Shown here: positions 1 through 10,599 of the stretch, piece after piece
How the letters are laid out: each line of letters starts with the position of its first letter
How positions within the stretch are numbered: the first letter of the stretch is position 1
Assembly: GCA_949592205.1 (NCBI GenBank)
Contig: CATIUR010000001.1
Location: 316,404,750 to 316,468,749, forward strand
DNA length: 64,000 nt
Source of the DNA: Helichrysum umbraculigerum
Taxonomy: Eukaryota; Streptophyta; Magnoliopsida; Asterales; Asteraceae
Direction: 5' to 3'
The notes under the pieces: model-generated
Databases searched by the model: none
Seen by the model: only the letters and a program-made list of their open reading frames with translations
What the model was told of the DNA's origin: nothing
Translations under genes and position numbers: made by a program

Positions 1-137
1 ATTAAAAACTTTATAAGTTAACTTAGATTAAATCAGAAAAAGTTTATAATTGTATTCAACCCCCTATCTACAATTAAACTTTACTTATTGACATTCCAAA
101 TCACTAAGCAATAGTGATTCAGGGACTATCAAGTTCC
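1..137. other. Flanking DNA left of the outermost element
   Basis: AT-rich sequence in which I see no gene. It ends in GTTCC (133-137), which should be the left target-site duplication of element G1; the matching right copy is not in the window. Confidence 0.5.
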
Positions 138-429
138 TGTCACACCCCCAAGACACGTGGCAGCGTAAGTATGAGGTGTCACGGGGGCGCCGACCAAATC
201 AAATATCACAACACAAAGATTAAAGCAAACGACCTCTACATGAGATGTTTGAAAAAAAGTTACATTACCATACGTCAAGTGTTTACAAAATCATCTGGAG
301 TTCGCATAATATAAGTAGAATTACATAGCTATAACTACAAAAGATAGGAATGCAATCTAGTTCCTTGATGTTTGAAAACAATGCGACTCGTGCTAAGCTA
401 TCCAAAAGCTTCCTACTGCGGCGGGTTAC

Positions 430-943
430 CTGAGAAATACATACTAAAAGGTCAACATAAAGTTAGTGAGTTCATAGGTTTGTAAACAGTTGTTATTAGT
501 ATGATCCACAAGATTTCAAGTTTGCATCATTTAAAAATGATAGTTTAAAAGTATCGCCTACAACGATAAAAGTATTGCACGAATGCAACATGTGTATACC
601 ATTTGCAATGAGTCTCATAGTTCGATCTTAACGTTGTTTGCCTCCGGTAAGTGTATAATCCAGTACACTTCTAATTCACAAATAAAATTGCGTCTGTGGG
701 TTGGCTAGCGCGACTAGCCCTGACGGGGTTTGTCAAACCCCGATAGATCTATCCAACAATATTCACGCACAAATTTCAACGAACTATGATGGGTAGAGGG
801 CTTTAGTGGATTAAATTGGGTCTCATGCAATCCGTATAAATAGTTGTTATCAGGTACTTGTGATCATAAAAGCAGTTGTATAAAACAGTTGTATGTATTC
901 TCACCCCAGTTGTAAAACAGTAAAAAGGGGCTATGAAACTCAC
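430..943 (-). other. Candidate intron inside the G1 LTR
   Basis: On the minus strand a donor-like CAG|GTGAGTTTCATAGCCCC lies at 943/944 and an acceptor-like TTTCTCAG|G at 430. The same pair recurs in the solo LTR and in the LTRs of B, C and F. This is inferred from motif conservation; no transcript evidence is available. Confidence 0.4.
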
Positions 944-1360
944 CTGAGTTTAGCAAACAGCTAACAAGTAATCATGCAATGTGTTTCCACGTGCAACCTT
1001 CTAACGTCCTAAACGTATAAGGTTGTGTATAAGTAGTTGTCTCAAGGACCATCTATGTAAGTGCAGGGTTTAAGTCGACCTATAAGTCATATGTGGAAGT
1101 GGGGTGTTAAAGTCCACTTGTAAGTTGTGTAGGTGGAGGGTTAATGTCCACCTACGCTAGTTCACTCAACTAGTATGTCCAAGTAGTTTGTTTATTAAAA
1201 ACGTGTACGACCGTTGGTGTTTGTAATAATAATTCGTTAAGACATTATTATTAGGTTTGTTTCGTTGTATATTATGCATTAGTATAAATCATGTGTTGTC
1301 GCGTTGTTGTCTTAGGTGATTATAATTTGTTACCCAAGTTGAATACTTAGAATATTTTCA

Positions 1361-1500
1361 GAAATTTTAGCAACACTAGTAAATTGTAGCAACACTAGTT
1401 AATTTGTACCAACACTAGCCAATTTGTAGTATCACTAGTTAATTTGTAGTAACACTAGCCAATTTATAGCATCACTAGTTAATTTGCAGCAACACTAGTT
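1361..1500. repeat. 20-bp tandem repeat, seven units, in the G1 LTR
   Basis: Seven consecutive 20-bp units of the form TAATTTGTAGCAACACTAGT with few substitutions. At about the same offset, the related solo LTR carries a different array (33203-33315). Confidence 0.85.
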
Positions 1501-3145
1501 GAGTGTCTCTACTTGAGACTTAGAATATTTGGTCCAAGTGGTCTAAGTGTCGTTTTTTTAGTTCGGGAGTGTTTGCTAATCTCATTTTTGGTCCAAGTTA
1601 CTTAATAAGTCACCCAAACCCTTATAATTTCCATTTTTCCCAAAAATACTAAGGTCCAAGAAAAATAATCCACAGTCGATAATCAAATCCAAGAAAAATA
1701 TCAGTTATTCCCCCATATGTCATCCACCTTCAATAATCTTTACATTAACTTTGGAGAAGTCTAAGTGTTTTTAATAATTACTTTTATCTTCTGTGGTCAG
1801 ATTTGGATACATGCATGAAGTCGTAATTTCTGGGCAAAATCCATAGAATTTGTAAACTTTTGGCGGTGGTTTCAAGTCATTTGGATATGTATAGCTCAAG
1901 ATATGGCCAAAATACTAAGAGTGAATTTTCTGACTTTATAGGACAGATTACCTATGTATTTTCACAAAAAATATTAAAAATAGTAAACGAACTCATAAAA
2001 AGATGAGGCCAGTGGGGTTTGAAATATACTTCTTGAATTTCCTTTTAGGCTATAAAAACATCCAATTTCATTAAGAAATGAGTGAGTTATGGTTTGGTAC
2101 ATTTCGTGTTACATTCTGGACAGAAAGTTAGAGTGTCATTTTCTTGAGTTTTAATTTAAGAAAAGTGGTTTTTAACCAAGATTTTGTTATAATACTTGTG
2201 AGTGAACTATACAACATGTTAATAAACATAAATATCAAGAGAAGAACCCTCACAATGGTGTTTTTGAAGTAGTTTGGACAGATTCTAGATGGGATGTTCT
2301 TGAAGTCTTGAAATCTTGAAAAATCTTGAAAAATCTTGAGAAATGGTGATGTATTTAGGTGGTGGTTGTGGGTGGTGATGTGGTGGTTTATGGTAGTGAT
2401 ATGGTGGTTCTAATCTCTGGAAATTAGAGAGAGAATGGTGTAGAGAAATTTGAGAGAAAATGATAGAGTGTGGAAATGAGAGTGTAAGTGATGCATGAGA
2501 TGTAAATGGGTTGTAAAAAGGATCTCATCATCACTTTGCATGAGAAATTAGAGGGGAAGGGGGGAGGTGCCACATGGGGCCGGCCCACATGTGTCACCCA
2601 TGGTGGGTGGTGAGTTTTTATTCTCAGTTTCCAGTCTGTGTTGCGTACAGCGTTCGTTTATTCGTTATTTCGTTATTCAGTTAAATCGCGTAACGTTTTT
2701 TTTTATCTTTTTAAACTAACGATATATTTGGGATAAATTTTCATTGCAGTATTGTTAAAATAGTATTTATTGACGCTCGTTTGGTTGCCGAATTCGATTC
2801 GTGCGTTTTCGTAGCGTTTGAGACGTTTTAAGCGAAACGTCTAGGTTTTTCATGTATTATTTAAACAAAATATAGTATATGATAAAGAACTTCTAAAAAT
2901 AGATTTAAGTTATTTATAGAAATGTTTTCACCAACGTCGTATATTAAGTCGGACTCCGTCCGGTAGTTTCGCGTAATTACAACTAATTACGTAAGCGTAA
3001 TATAAAACAATTACGTAAGTGTATATTCATATAAATATACAAATAGTTACAAGCAATTACAAGTATTTAGCCTAATACTAAACAAAACACACGTAATTAG
3101 GGTTTCGAGAAGGTTCACGGTAGACCTAAGTTGACTGGTGTCACA

Positions 3146-3181
3146 TTTTCTCCTTGTTAGAAGAATTTCGTCCCGAAATTA
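3146..3181 (-). other. G1 polypurine tract and 3' non-coding end
   Basis: The minus strand reads AATTTCGTCCC complement followed by AAGGAGAAAA directly before the LTR, matching the GGGAGAA tracts that precede the B and C 3' LTRs. The chromodomain frame stops at 3179-3181. Confidence 0.7.
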
Positions 3182-3314
3182 GCTTGTTGCCGTAGTCTGT
3201 GGGGTATCTAAAAATAGATGTGGGTGTTTTAGTCGCATTTGGTCTTCCCATTCACAAGTGAATTCAGGACCACGCCTGGAATTCCACCGAATTTTGATGA
3301 TGGGAATACGACTC
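3179..3314 (-). pseudogene. G1 chromodomain, C-terminal half
   Basis: This minus-strand frame carries chromodomain residues (IPIIKIRWNSRRGPEFTCEW), then an EDQMRLKHPHLF tail and a stop at 3179-3181. It is the distal half of a domain whose proximal half is at 9341-9513. The Copia element separates them, and the frame is kept across that site once one copy of the GACTC duplication is discounted. In chromoviruses this domain is thought to guide integration to heterochromatin. Confidence 0.8.
3310..3314. repeat. Left TSD of the Copia element (GACTC)
   Basis: GACTC here is repeated exactly at 9336-9340, immediately outside both Copia LTRs. Confidence 0.95.
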
Positions 3315-3774
3315 TGTTAGTCCCGTACTCGTGGGATCTAATCGGATCGTTTGATTGATTGCTATTGGGGAATGATAAACAATCAATATATGAATCACAA
3401 ACACACAAACGATTCTCTATAATCTTGTACATATTCACAATTGAAATATAAACGATTACAGAATACAAACTCGTTTCTCTCCTTTCTCTCACACCAAAAA
3501 CGGCTCTCACTCTCTCTAATTCGTCCAACACGCTAACCCTAAAACTGAACTTTAACTCGCTATTTATATCAAGGCTATTGGACCCTGCGACGTTAGGCCC
3601 AACGTCGCAGGTTCAGCCCAATGCGACATAGCCCATGTCGCCATGTATATTCTATATAATTACATTTCGTTTACAGACTCGAATATACACACTAAACACT
3701 TACATACGCAGACTAATTGACTTTGACAATTACAATAGTTTGACCAACTGACTGACACACAAAATGCACCAACA
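3315..3774 (-). repeat. Copia 3' LTR (460 bp)
   Basis: It begins TGTTAGTCCCGTACTCG and ends CACCAACA. It differs from the other LTR by about seven substitutions that I can count and no length difference (about 1.5 percent), suggesting a moderately old insertion. It contains CGACGTT...AACGTCG and GCGACAT...ATGTCGC palindromes near 3590-3645. Confidence 0.95.
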
Positions 3775-5480
3775 AACTCCCCCTTGTCAGCAGCTTGGTC
3801 AAATAAGTCTTCAATTAGTCTTCAAAAACAAACTATTTCATGTCTTTGACAATCAGAAACTCCCCCTTTGAGATAGCATGGTCTTCCAAGAAATCTTGAT
3901 GTCCAAATTCATGTGACTGACACAAATTTATCATACAATAAGATCTTCAAACTCAGTGACCATCTCTCAATCATCAGCAGCTTCTCCGATAGAATTATCT
4001 TCACAATCTTTGGAGAATCACCGACATCCTTTACATCTTCAATATTTGACTTTAACAAGATATGTGATATTGAAGAAAATAACATAGAAATAAAATCTTT
4101 TTGAATTTTTCTTTATAAATGAAAAGTAAAGAACGAAGATTAAAATAAATTGGGGATAGGATTGTTTTAAGTCTGCTTAGGGATCATATCAGGCCAACAT
4201 GCAATTATTAGCAAATAGTAAGTGTTATCTCGATTATTAGTATATTTGTCCACTTTAAATTTACATGACACATTTAAAACACCTTTTATAAAAATTATTT
4301 CAAGACGATTATTGGTATTGTTTATCCACCTAAACATGTTACATCCGTGTCTTTGGTCAAACCCATTTATTGTTCATATGAATATTTCACCGTGGTCCCC
4401 ACCATAGACATACCCCTGTAACCTAGACATGAACATAGTTTCCAAATTTAGAAAGAATATAAGAAGATCAATTTTAAGAATCAAGCCAGCGGTGACAGGT
4501 CTGTACCGACATACAACAGAGCAACATAACTTGATTCAGGTTTAAGCAAAACCAATTGCAGTCAAACCGAACTTGGAGTTTTCCAAACGGCGACCTTGTT
4601 CAGTATCTTAAGATTTAAGACTTTTCAAGTGCATTGACTTGCGTTTGCTTAGTTTTGAGAATATACTGAATTGAGACCAGGTCTGTACTTACGTACAACA
4701 GAGGAAACAATCAGTATAGCCCCCCAAAAGATCTCAGATATCCGATCTAAAAATAGAAGTATGTTAAGCTACGCTAAGGAATTAAGACATTCAGTCGTAC
4801 ATCACAAGGTGTTTACCACAAGATCATAGACACATATTTAAGTTACTTCTTAATAACCCAGAGACCGGTGTGTAACATGCCTACCAATACATCGTATGTT
4901 GAAGCTAAGTTTTATAAAAACTGTAATAAATATGCTTGATAAACCTACTGACACATCAAGGATAAACCTTAAAATTTCCATTTTGTACATGTTCCCCGAT
5001 GTACTATCATATCCCAAGTTGTTTACAGACACACAATCTAACATCTTTTCAAGAATTAAGAATCTTGCTGTTCACATTTTTGAACTAAATAATCAGAATT
5101 TTTTTTTTAATATTTAAAATTACTCCCCCTAAACAGCAAATTCTTATATCCAATCCAAAAATACTCCCCTTAAACATTAAACATATTTTTGTATTTTTTA
5201 AATTTAACAAATTTCGCAACATTGCATTTCTTTGATACTAACAAGTACAAAGAATGGCTGTTGCATCAAACAAACAAAAAAATAAAATTTAAATAAAAGT
5301 TTCAAAATCACATATCAAGTCAAGTTAAATGACTTTTAGCACTTTTACCACCTCATAACATCGAAACTCTCATCCAATCACAAATCATGATCGCATTCTT
5401 CCAACAATATCCACATCCACGCAGTCACTAAAAATGTTAGCTTTTAATAACCTGACTGCACCACCACAAACAATTAAACG
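3775..5480 (-). other. Copia polypurine tract and 3' non-coding region
   Basis: The minus strand has a purine run (AAGGGGGAGTT) ending at 3775 beside the 3' LTR. Beyond it, about 1.7 kb holds no recognisable pol sequence. A GGTCTGTAC...TACAACAGAG segment occurs twice (about 4497-4522 and 4680-4705). Pol may have been deleted and replaced by this sequence. Confidence 0.7.
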
Positions 5481-5843
5481 TTAGTACTTATGGGACACCC
5501 AAGCCTTAATTGACTTGGGTTGTCCATGGTCATCCATAATCATCACATCAATGAGTTTATGATATTTTAAAAACTCATAGAATTTCATTGATGTGTTGTT
5601 TGTGGATTTAGGTTTCCAAACCTTTGTAGGTTCAGATGAGTTGTTTTCAACAATGTTGTGCTGTTGAACTTGAGGTTTACTAGGCACAACTTTGTTTACT
5701 CTAGCCACGGGCTTCGGAGAAGAGGATGCATATCTTGATATAGGCGAATACGAAGCACGCCTAGAAAACGATTTTGAATAAGAATTCCTAAAGAAGGAAG
5801 TTCTTGGCATCCCTCTACCAAACCTATCTAGGGATAATAACCA
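5481..5843 (-). pseudogene. Copia gag, C-terminal tail after an in-frame stop
   Basis: About 120 codons continue the gag frame after the stop at 5844-5846, including a methionine at 5810. The tail has a KVWKPK motif and ends in GQPKSIKAWVSHKY, which in related Copia polyproteins lies just before protease. Here the frame ends at 5481-5483 without a protease. Translation separate from gag is possible, but continuity suggests a broken single protein. Confidence 0.75.
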
Positions 5844-8138
5844 TCAATCCCTAATTATATGTCCTTGTTGTCCACAATGGAAACAAGAACGTCGTTCAAT
5901 GTACGACCTATTCCAATGATTACCCACAAAAGGTTGAGGTGGAGAATGAACTGTTGGAGGCTTAGAAGATGAGGCATTTACAGGACGTGAACACTTATGT
6001 GTACACGTTGATGTAGAAGCCTCAGAAGTTGAACAAGTTGATGTTGAAGGTTGTTTACTTTTAGATTTTACATTTGAATCCTTCATTTGATGTTGAACCC
6101 TTTTGGATTCATTTTCAACCTTGTTTTTACCCTTTGTATTTGAAACCTTTACAGTTTCATTGGTAAGTATATGATTTTCTGGCTTTACATTAACTTTTTC
6201 AACTTTGATTTCAGCCTCTTCCGGTAGATCCTCTATCTCAACACCCTCCTCTACACTAACTGGAGGTGTATTATCAGACTTAACAAAAGTAGGTAAGGGA
6301 TACTCTGTCCGTTTAGTTTTCTCCTTTGCCTGCCTTTTGGGATTGGATGTAGCTTCTTTAGACTTTGTAGCTGGCCATGATGAGTAGTCAGCCACAAGTT
6401 CTTCGGTGCCTTCCTTAACAGGCATAGGATAGTGATTAGTAGGAGGTGGAACTGAGTTATACCCTATTCCAGCCTTACTACTTGTATTTGTCCTCTGCTT
6501 GTCAACAATTTCATCGAAGATTTTATGAGAGTTTGAGAAACTTGTGATTCCTTTTTTAAAAGAGTCAGACTCAGACTTTAGCTCAGAAAGTTCTGTATTT
6601 AACAACTCAATTTCTGTTAAATAGCTCTTAATGGCATCTTGTTGACTGAAAACTTTAGCTTTATATTTCTCAGTGTCAAACTTATGAGCCTCAACTTCTT
6701 TTTCATAAAGTATTTCATTAGCTTTTAGAAACTTATTTGACTCAGTGAGTTTCTCGACCTTTTCTCTCAAGTCTACATAGTCTATTTGAAAACATTTTAA
6801 AGAAGCTTCCAATTTAATACAGGAGATACATGTAAAAGGTTCTTCAGATTTTGTTTCTACCTCATGTATATTTGCCAAAAGCGCACGGTGTTGAACCTTT
6901 CCTTGAAGCGCACTCCAGTCAAACAATCCTTGATTAAACACCACTATCTCCTGTGATGTTTTGCTATTCTCTGGAGTCTTGGGAGCTGAAGGTGTAGTGA
7001 ATCCAGATGGGGGATACTTTTCCTTCTCACATTCCTTAGCGAAGTGTCCATGAGTATGACAAATTTTGCACTTCACCTTGCTTTTATTAAAACCAAGACC
7101 TGTATCAACATCATCATCCAGGTCCTTTTTTCCCGTTCTCTGAAGAAATTTCTTTGTCCTTTGGGTTATCATGGCCATGCTCCATTTGATGTCCATTTGC
7201 TCGAGATCATCAGAGTCGATCTGTTCAAAGTCTTCCTCAGTGCGCTGCAGAGTACTAGCCTTCTTGGAAAGAAAATTCTCATAAGAGTTGAGGAAAGCTG
7301 CAAAGATTGTAGCATGATCCTCAGTAGCCTTTGAAGTAGTTGTATGAGAGATATAGGAAGCATATGAAGTGCTGCCAGAAGGAGATGTAGCTGACTTGGA
7401 ATTAGATATGGAATTATCATTGAGACTAGGATTTTGAGTGGAAGCCGCTGACATCTTTTCTTTCTTCTTCATGTCAAGAGCATCAGCCTGTAACTTTCTG
7501 ATGAGTTCTTCCAAATCCATGATTTCAATTTCTGGATCTTGTTCCAAAATCTCCACATTGGTAGCCCAGTCCTTAGGTAATGCCCGTAATAGCTTCTTAT
7601 TTACCTCTCCATTATTAAGTACTATTCCTCCATCAGCCACTTCATCTACGAGTTGGGAATATCTTTTGAAGAGTTCTTCTAAAGATTCATTTGATAGTAA
7701 ATCAAATGTGTCAAACTGTTTCTTGACAAGTTCCACTCTATTTCTCCTATATTTTTCATATCCACCACATCGTGTTTCAATTGCATGCCAGAGGTCGTAT
7801 GCAATATCATAATGTTTGAACAATTGTTTAACTTCATTTGACATACATTTTAATATTGTGGCATGGGTTTTCTTTTCAATATCCCAAGCTTTTCTCTCCT
7901 CAAGTGTCATGCCATTGTAAGACTTTTGTGGTGATACTCTTAAATTCTTTGTTCCAAATACTGGTCTTTCATATCTTTCAACCAATGAGTTCCACATATC
8001 TGGATCGTTTTCAGATATGAAAGCTTCGAACTCAAATCTCCATGTAGCATAATCAGTATCATATGTAAGCATGGGGGGTTCAATCTCATTAACAGCTCCA
8101 CTATAGTAACGCATAAGAGCTTTAGAAGACATCTTCAA
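5844..8138 (-). CDS. Copia Gag polyprotein (UBN2 type), 764 aa
   Basis: Gag forms the cytoplasmic particle that packages element RNA. The N-terminal 230 or so residues form a UBN2-type gag domain (WRFEFEAFI near the start, then KKQFDTFDLLSNESLEELF). A zinc knuckle CKICHTHGHFAKEC sits near residues 355-368, followed by a predicted coiled coil (about 440-560) and a Ser/Thr/Lys-rich stretch. A second knuckle at the extreme C-terminus (CFHCGQQGHIIRD) ends at a TGA exactly where its fourth cysteine is expected. The frame is otherwise open. The start could be the first or second methionine, two codons apart. Confidence 0.88.
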   Translation of the reverse strand: MKMSSKALMRYYSGAVNEIEPPMLTYDTDYATWRFEFEAFISENDPDMWNSLVERYERPVFGTKNLRVSPQKSYNGMTLEERKAWDIEKKTHATILKCMSNEVKQLFKHYDIAYDLWHAIETRCGGYEKYRRNRVELVKKQFDTFDLLSNESLEELFKRYSQLVDEVADGGIVLNNGEVNKKLLRALPKDWATNVEILEQDPEIEIMDLEELIRKLQADALDMKKKEKMSAASTQNPSLNDNSISNSKSATSPSGSTSYASYISHTTTSKATEDHATIFAAFLNSYENFLSKKASTLQRTEEDFEQIDSDDLEQMDIKWSMAMITQRTKKFLQRTGKKDLDDDVDTGLGFNKSKVKCKICHTHGHFAKECEKEKYPPSGFTTPSAPKTPENSKTSQEIVVFNQGLFDWSALQGKVQHRALLANIHEVETKSEEPFTCISCIKLEASLKCFQIDYVDLREKVEKLTESNKFLKANEILYEKEVEAHKFDTEKYKAKVFSQQDAIKSYLTEIELLNTELSELKSESDSFKKGITSFSNSHKIFDEIVDKQRTNTSSKAGIGYNSVPPPTNHYPMPVKEGTEELVADYSSWPATKSKEATSNPKRQAKEKTKRTEYPLPTFVKSDNTPPVSVEEGVEIEDLPEEAEIKVEKVNVKPENHILTNETVKVSNTKGKNKVENESKRVQHQMKDSNVKSKSKQPSTSTCSTSEASTSTCTHKCSRPVNASSSKPPTVHSPPQPFVGNHWNRSYIERRSCFHCGQQGHIIRD

Positions 8139-8860
8139 ACCAGAAAGGTATTTGGCCTCTTGCGACTTTCCCTCAAAAATTGAAAATTTCGAAGACTACC
8201 CGAGTATAGCGAAACTTATTCGACACTAAAATTAAGCTATTTTAACCTCAAAAACAAAATTTGTAATTTCAAAAATTTTCGCGTTTTTCCCGCCAAAATA
8301 TCGTCCGAAAACGGCCAAAAATGGTCGGGTAAAATGAAACTTTTTCCAGGCTAAAATTAAACACTTTTAAGCCCACAAATTTTATTTTTTTTTCCGAATC
8401 TTGTGCGACACTGAGGGTAATGTCGCACAATAGAATTCAACGTCGCAGAGGGCAAAAGATTCAATTAAGAATCGAAAATGCGACGTAGTGTATAACGTCG
8501 CAACTTAATGTCGCAGAAATTAGCGACGTCGCAACTAACGTCGCAATAACCAATTAAGGTCAAAAATGTGACGTTGCACACAACATCGCAACTAACTTCG
8601 CTAGTAACGTCGCAGAACTTAGCGACGTCGCAGCTAACGTCGCAAAACGCGACTGCAGCGGCCAAAACCCTAAAAATCGAAGATTTTCGAAACCCTAATG
8701 AATTTCGAAGAACAATCGACGAACAAACCCAGAAAACACCTTCAGAAATCGAAATCTTCAAGCAACCTAACCCAGAAACGAAGATTAAACAATAAAACCA
8801 TCGCGAATCAAACCAAAAACGTTCTAAACACGATCCGAAACCGTCGAATCCTTGATTCAC
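8139..8860 (-). other. Copia 5' leader with clustered ACGTCGCA motifs
   Basis: Untranslated leader between the primer site and gag. From about 8404 to 8656 it contains more than a dozen GTCGCA/TGCGAC words, several joined as CGACGTCG palindromes, in otherwise AT-rich sequence. No ORF with recognisable homology is present. Confidence 0.7.
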
Positions 8861-8873
8861 GGCTCTGATACCA
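8861..8873 (-). other. Copia primer-binding site (tRNA-iMet)
   Basis: The minus strand reads TGGTATCAGAGCC two bases inside the 5' LTR. This is the standard plant site complementary to the 3' end of initiator methionine tRNA. Confidence 0.95.
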
Positions 8874-8875
8874 GT

Positions 8876-9335
8876 TGTTAGTCCCGTACTCGTGGGATCT
8901 GATCGGATCGTTTGATTGATTGCTATTGCGGAATGATAAACAATAAATATATGAATCACAAACACACAAATGATTCTCTATAATCTTGTATATATTCACA
9001 ATTGAAATATAAACGATTACAGAATACAAACTCGTTTCTCTCCTTTCTCTCACACCAAAAACGGCTCTCACTCTCTCTAATTCGTCCAACACGCTAACCC
9101 TAAAACTGAACTTTAACTCTCTATTTATATCAAGGCTATTGGACCCTGCGACGTTAGGCCCAACGTTGCAGGTTCAGCCCAATGCGACATAGCCCATGTC
9201 GCCATGTATATTCTATATAATTACATTTCGTTTACAGACTCGAATATACACACTAAACACTTACATACGCAGACTAATTGACTTTGACAATTACAATAGT
9301 TTGACCAACTGACTGACACACAAAATGCACCAACA
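8876..9335 (-). repeat. Copia 5' LTR (460 bp)
   Basis: Pairs with the LTR at 3315-3774 with identical length and ends. It is followed directly by the second GACTC (9336-9340). Confidence 0.95.
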
Positions 9336-9340
9336 GACTC

Positions 9341-9513
9341 ATTCTCAAACGTTTGACCTCACGGTCCATGATTTCAATCGGTTCCTAGACGAAATGAAGT
9401 TTATCATCGATGTGGAGTTCGTCGAGTGGAATAACAAGTGTCTCATCAGACAGGCATTTCTTCAGGTTAGAAATGTGGAAAGTATTGTGCACGCTACTAA
9501 GTTGTGGTGGTAG
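9341..9513 (-). pseudogene. G1 integrase tail and chromodomain, N-terminal half
   Basis: The minus strand encodes a PPQLSSVHNTFHVSNLKKC linker and the start of the chromodomain. A TAG at 9385-9387 lies where glutamate is usual, and another TAG at 9514-9516 separates this segment from the integrase. The segment joins in frame with 3179-3309. Confidence 0.82.
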
Positions 9514-10599
9514 CTACAATCGATATGCCACCGGACCGATTCTTTCAAGAATCTCGAATGGTCTAATGTACCTAGGATTTAGTTTACCGAGTTTACCAAA
9601 ACGAATGGCACCTTTCCAAGGTGATACTTTCAAGAGTACTTTGTCCCCGACTTGAAATTCGAGAGGTTTGTGTCTCACGTCAGCGTAGCTTTTCTGACGA
9701 TCACGGGCAGCTTTCAGCCGGTTTTGGATGCTTATGATTTTCTCGGTGGTCTCGTGAATGATTTCAGGATCAGTGAGTTGGCTATCGCCCACTTCGGTCC
9801 AACAGACGGGTGATCGGCACTTTCGACCATAGAGTGCCTCGAATGGTGCAGCACCGATGCTGGTGTGATAACTGTTGTTGTACGAAAACTCGCACAAGGA
9901 TAAATGGTTTTCCCAGTTTTTGCTGAAGTCAACTACACACGCGCGCAGCATATCTTCCATGGTCTAGATGGTTCGTTCACTTTGACCATCGGTTTGCGGG
10001 TGATAAGCAGTACTCATACCCAGACGAGTTCCGAGGGCTTTTTGAAGTGTTTGCCAGAACCGAGAGGTGAAGCGGCTATTTCTATCAGAGATGATCGAGA
10101 TGGGTATGCCATGTCATGCTATAACCTCTTTGATGTAGATGCGAGCCAAATGCTCCATCTTGTCAGTTTCTTTGATAGCTAGGAAATGGGCGGATTTCGT
10201 GAGACGATCAACGATCACCCAAATGGTATCGCAACCGCTCGGTGTTTTTGGTAATTTAGTGATGAAGTCCATGGTTATATGTTCCCATTTCCATTGAGGT
10301 ATTTCGGGTTGTTGAAGCAACCCGAAGGGTTTATGGTATTCGGCCTTAACCTTGGAACAGGTTAAACATTTGCTAACATAAGTGGCTATGTCAGCTTTCA
10401 TGTTGAGCTACCAATAACGTTGTTTGATGTCATGATACATCTTATCGGAACCAGGATGTATGGAGTATCGAGGTTTGTGAGATTCATCCATCACCAAATC
10501 TCGTAGGTTTCCAAACTTTGGTAACCAGATTCGGTTAGAGAAGTATCGAGTTCCGTCGGGTTTGATTTCGAATTGTTTGTCTATGCCTCGCAAGGCTTC
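9514..10599 (-). pseudogene. G1 integrase, broken
   Basis: The minus strand gives a zinc-binding N-terminus with SHKPRYSIHPGSDKMYHDIK followed by C-L-T-C, then the catalytic core (ITMDFITKLP with the first Asp, ISD with the second, and TDGQSERT with Glu) and a C-terminal GDKVLLKVSPWKG fold. Stops interrupt it: TAG at 10408-10410 (for Trp), TGA at 10114-10116 (for Cys) and TAG at 9964-9966 (for Gln). Several fit C-to-T or G-to-A changes expected from cytosine methylation and deamination in silenced DNA. Confidence 0.85.

Larger units (their letters stand above)
138..3145 (-). repeat. G1 3' LTR (3,008 bp)
   Basis: It begins TGTCACACCCCC and ends GGTGTCACA. It is related to the solo LTR at 32013-35239; both share a block near the left end that reads CAAACGACCTCTA followed by ATGAGA. 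It contains seven 20-bp repeats (1361-1500), GTTGGTG motifs in opposite orientations (1206-1219 and 2928-2941), and a donor/acceptor-like pair on the minus strand (430-943). Confidence 0.88.
3315..9335 (-). mobile_element. Gag-only Copia retrotransposon
   Basis: Two 460-bp LTRs of TGTTAG...CCAACA form flank an internal region of about 5.1 kb, with a perfect 5-bp TSD. The primer site for tRNA-iMet lies inside the right LTR and the polypurine tract inside the left LTR, so the element is on the minus strand. The only coding region is a long Copia-type gag; protease, integrase, RT and RNase H are absent. It therefore could not move by itself and would need enzymes in trans. The long gag resembles SIRE-type elements, but with no RT the lineage is uncertain. 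Confidence 0.92.

Noticed and set aside
114..314. 66-codon plus-strand frame at the left edge
   Set aside because: Crosses from flanking DNA into the G1 LTR; a near-identical fragment occurs in the solo LTR at 32013.
8465..9092. Minus-strand frames of 94-166 codons near the Copia 5' LTR
   Set aside because: They span LTR, primer site and leader and have no recognisable domain; the left LTR gives a matching fragment.
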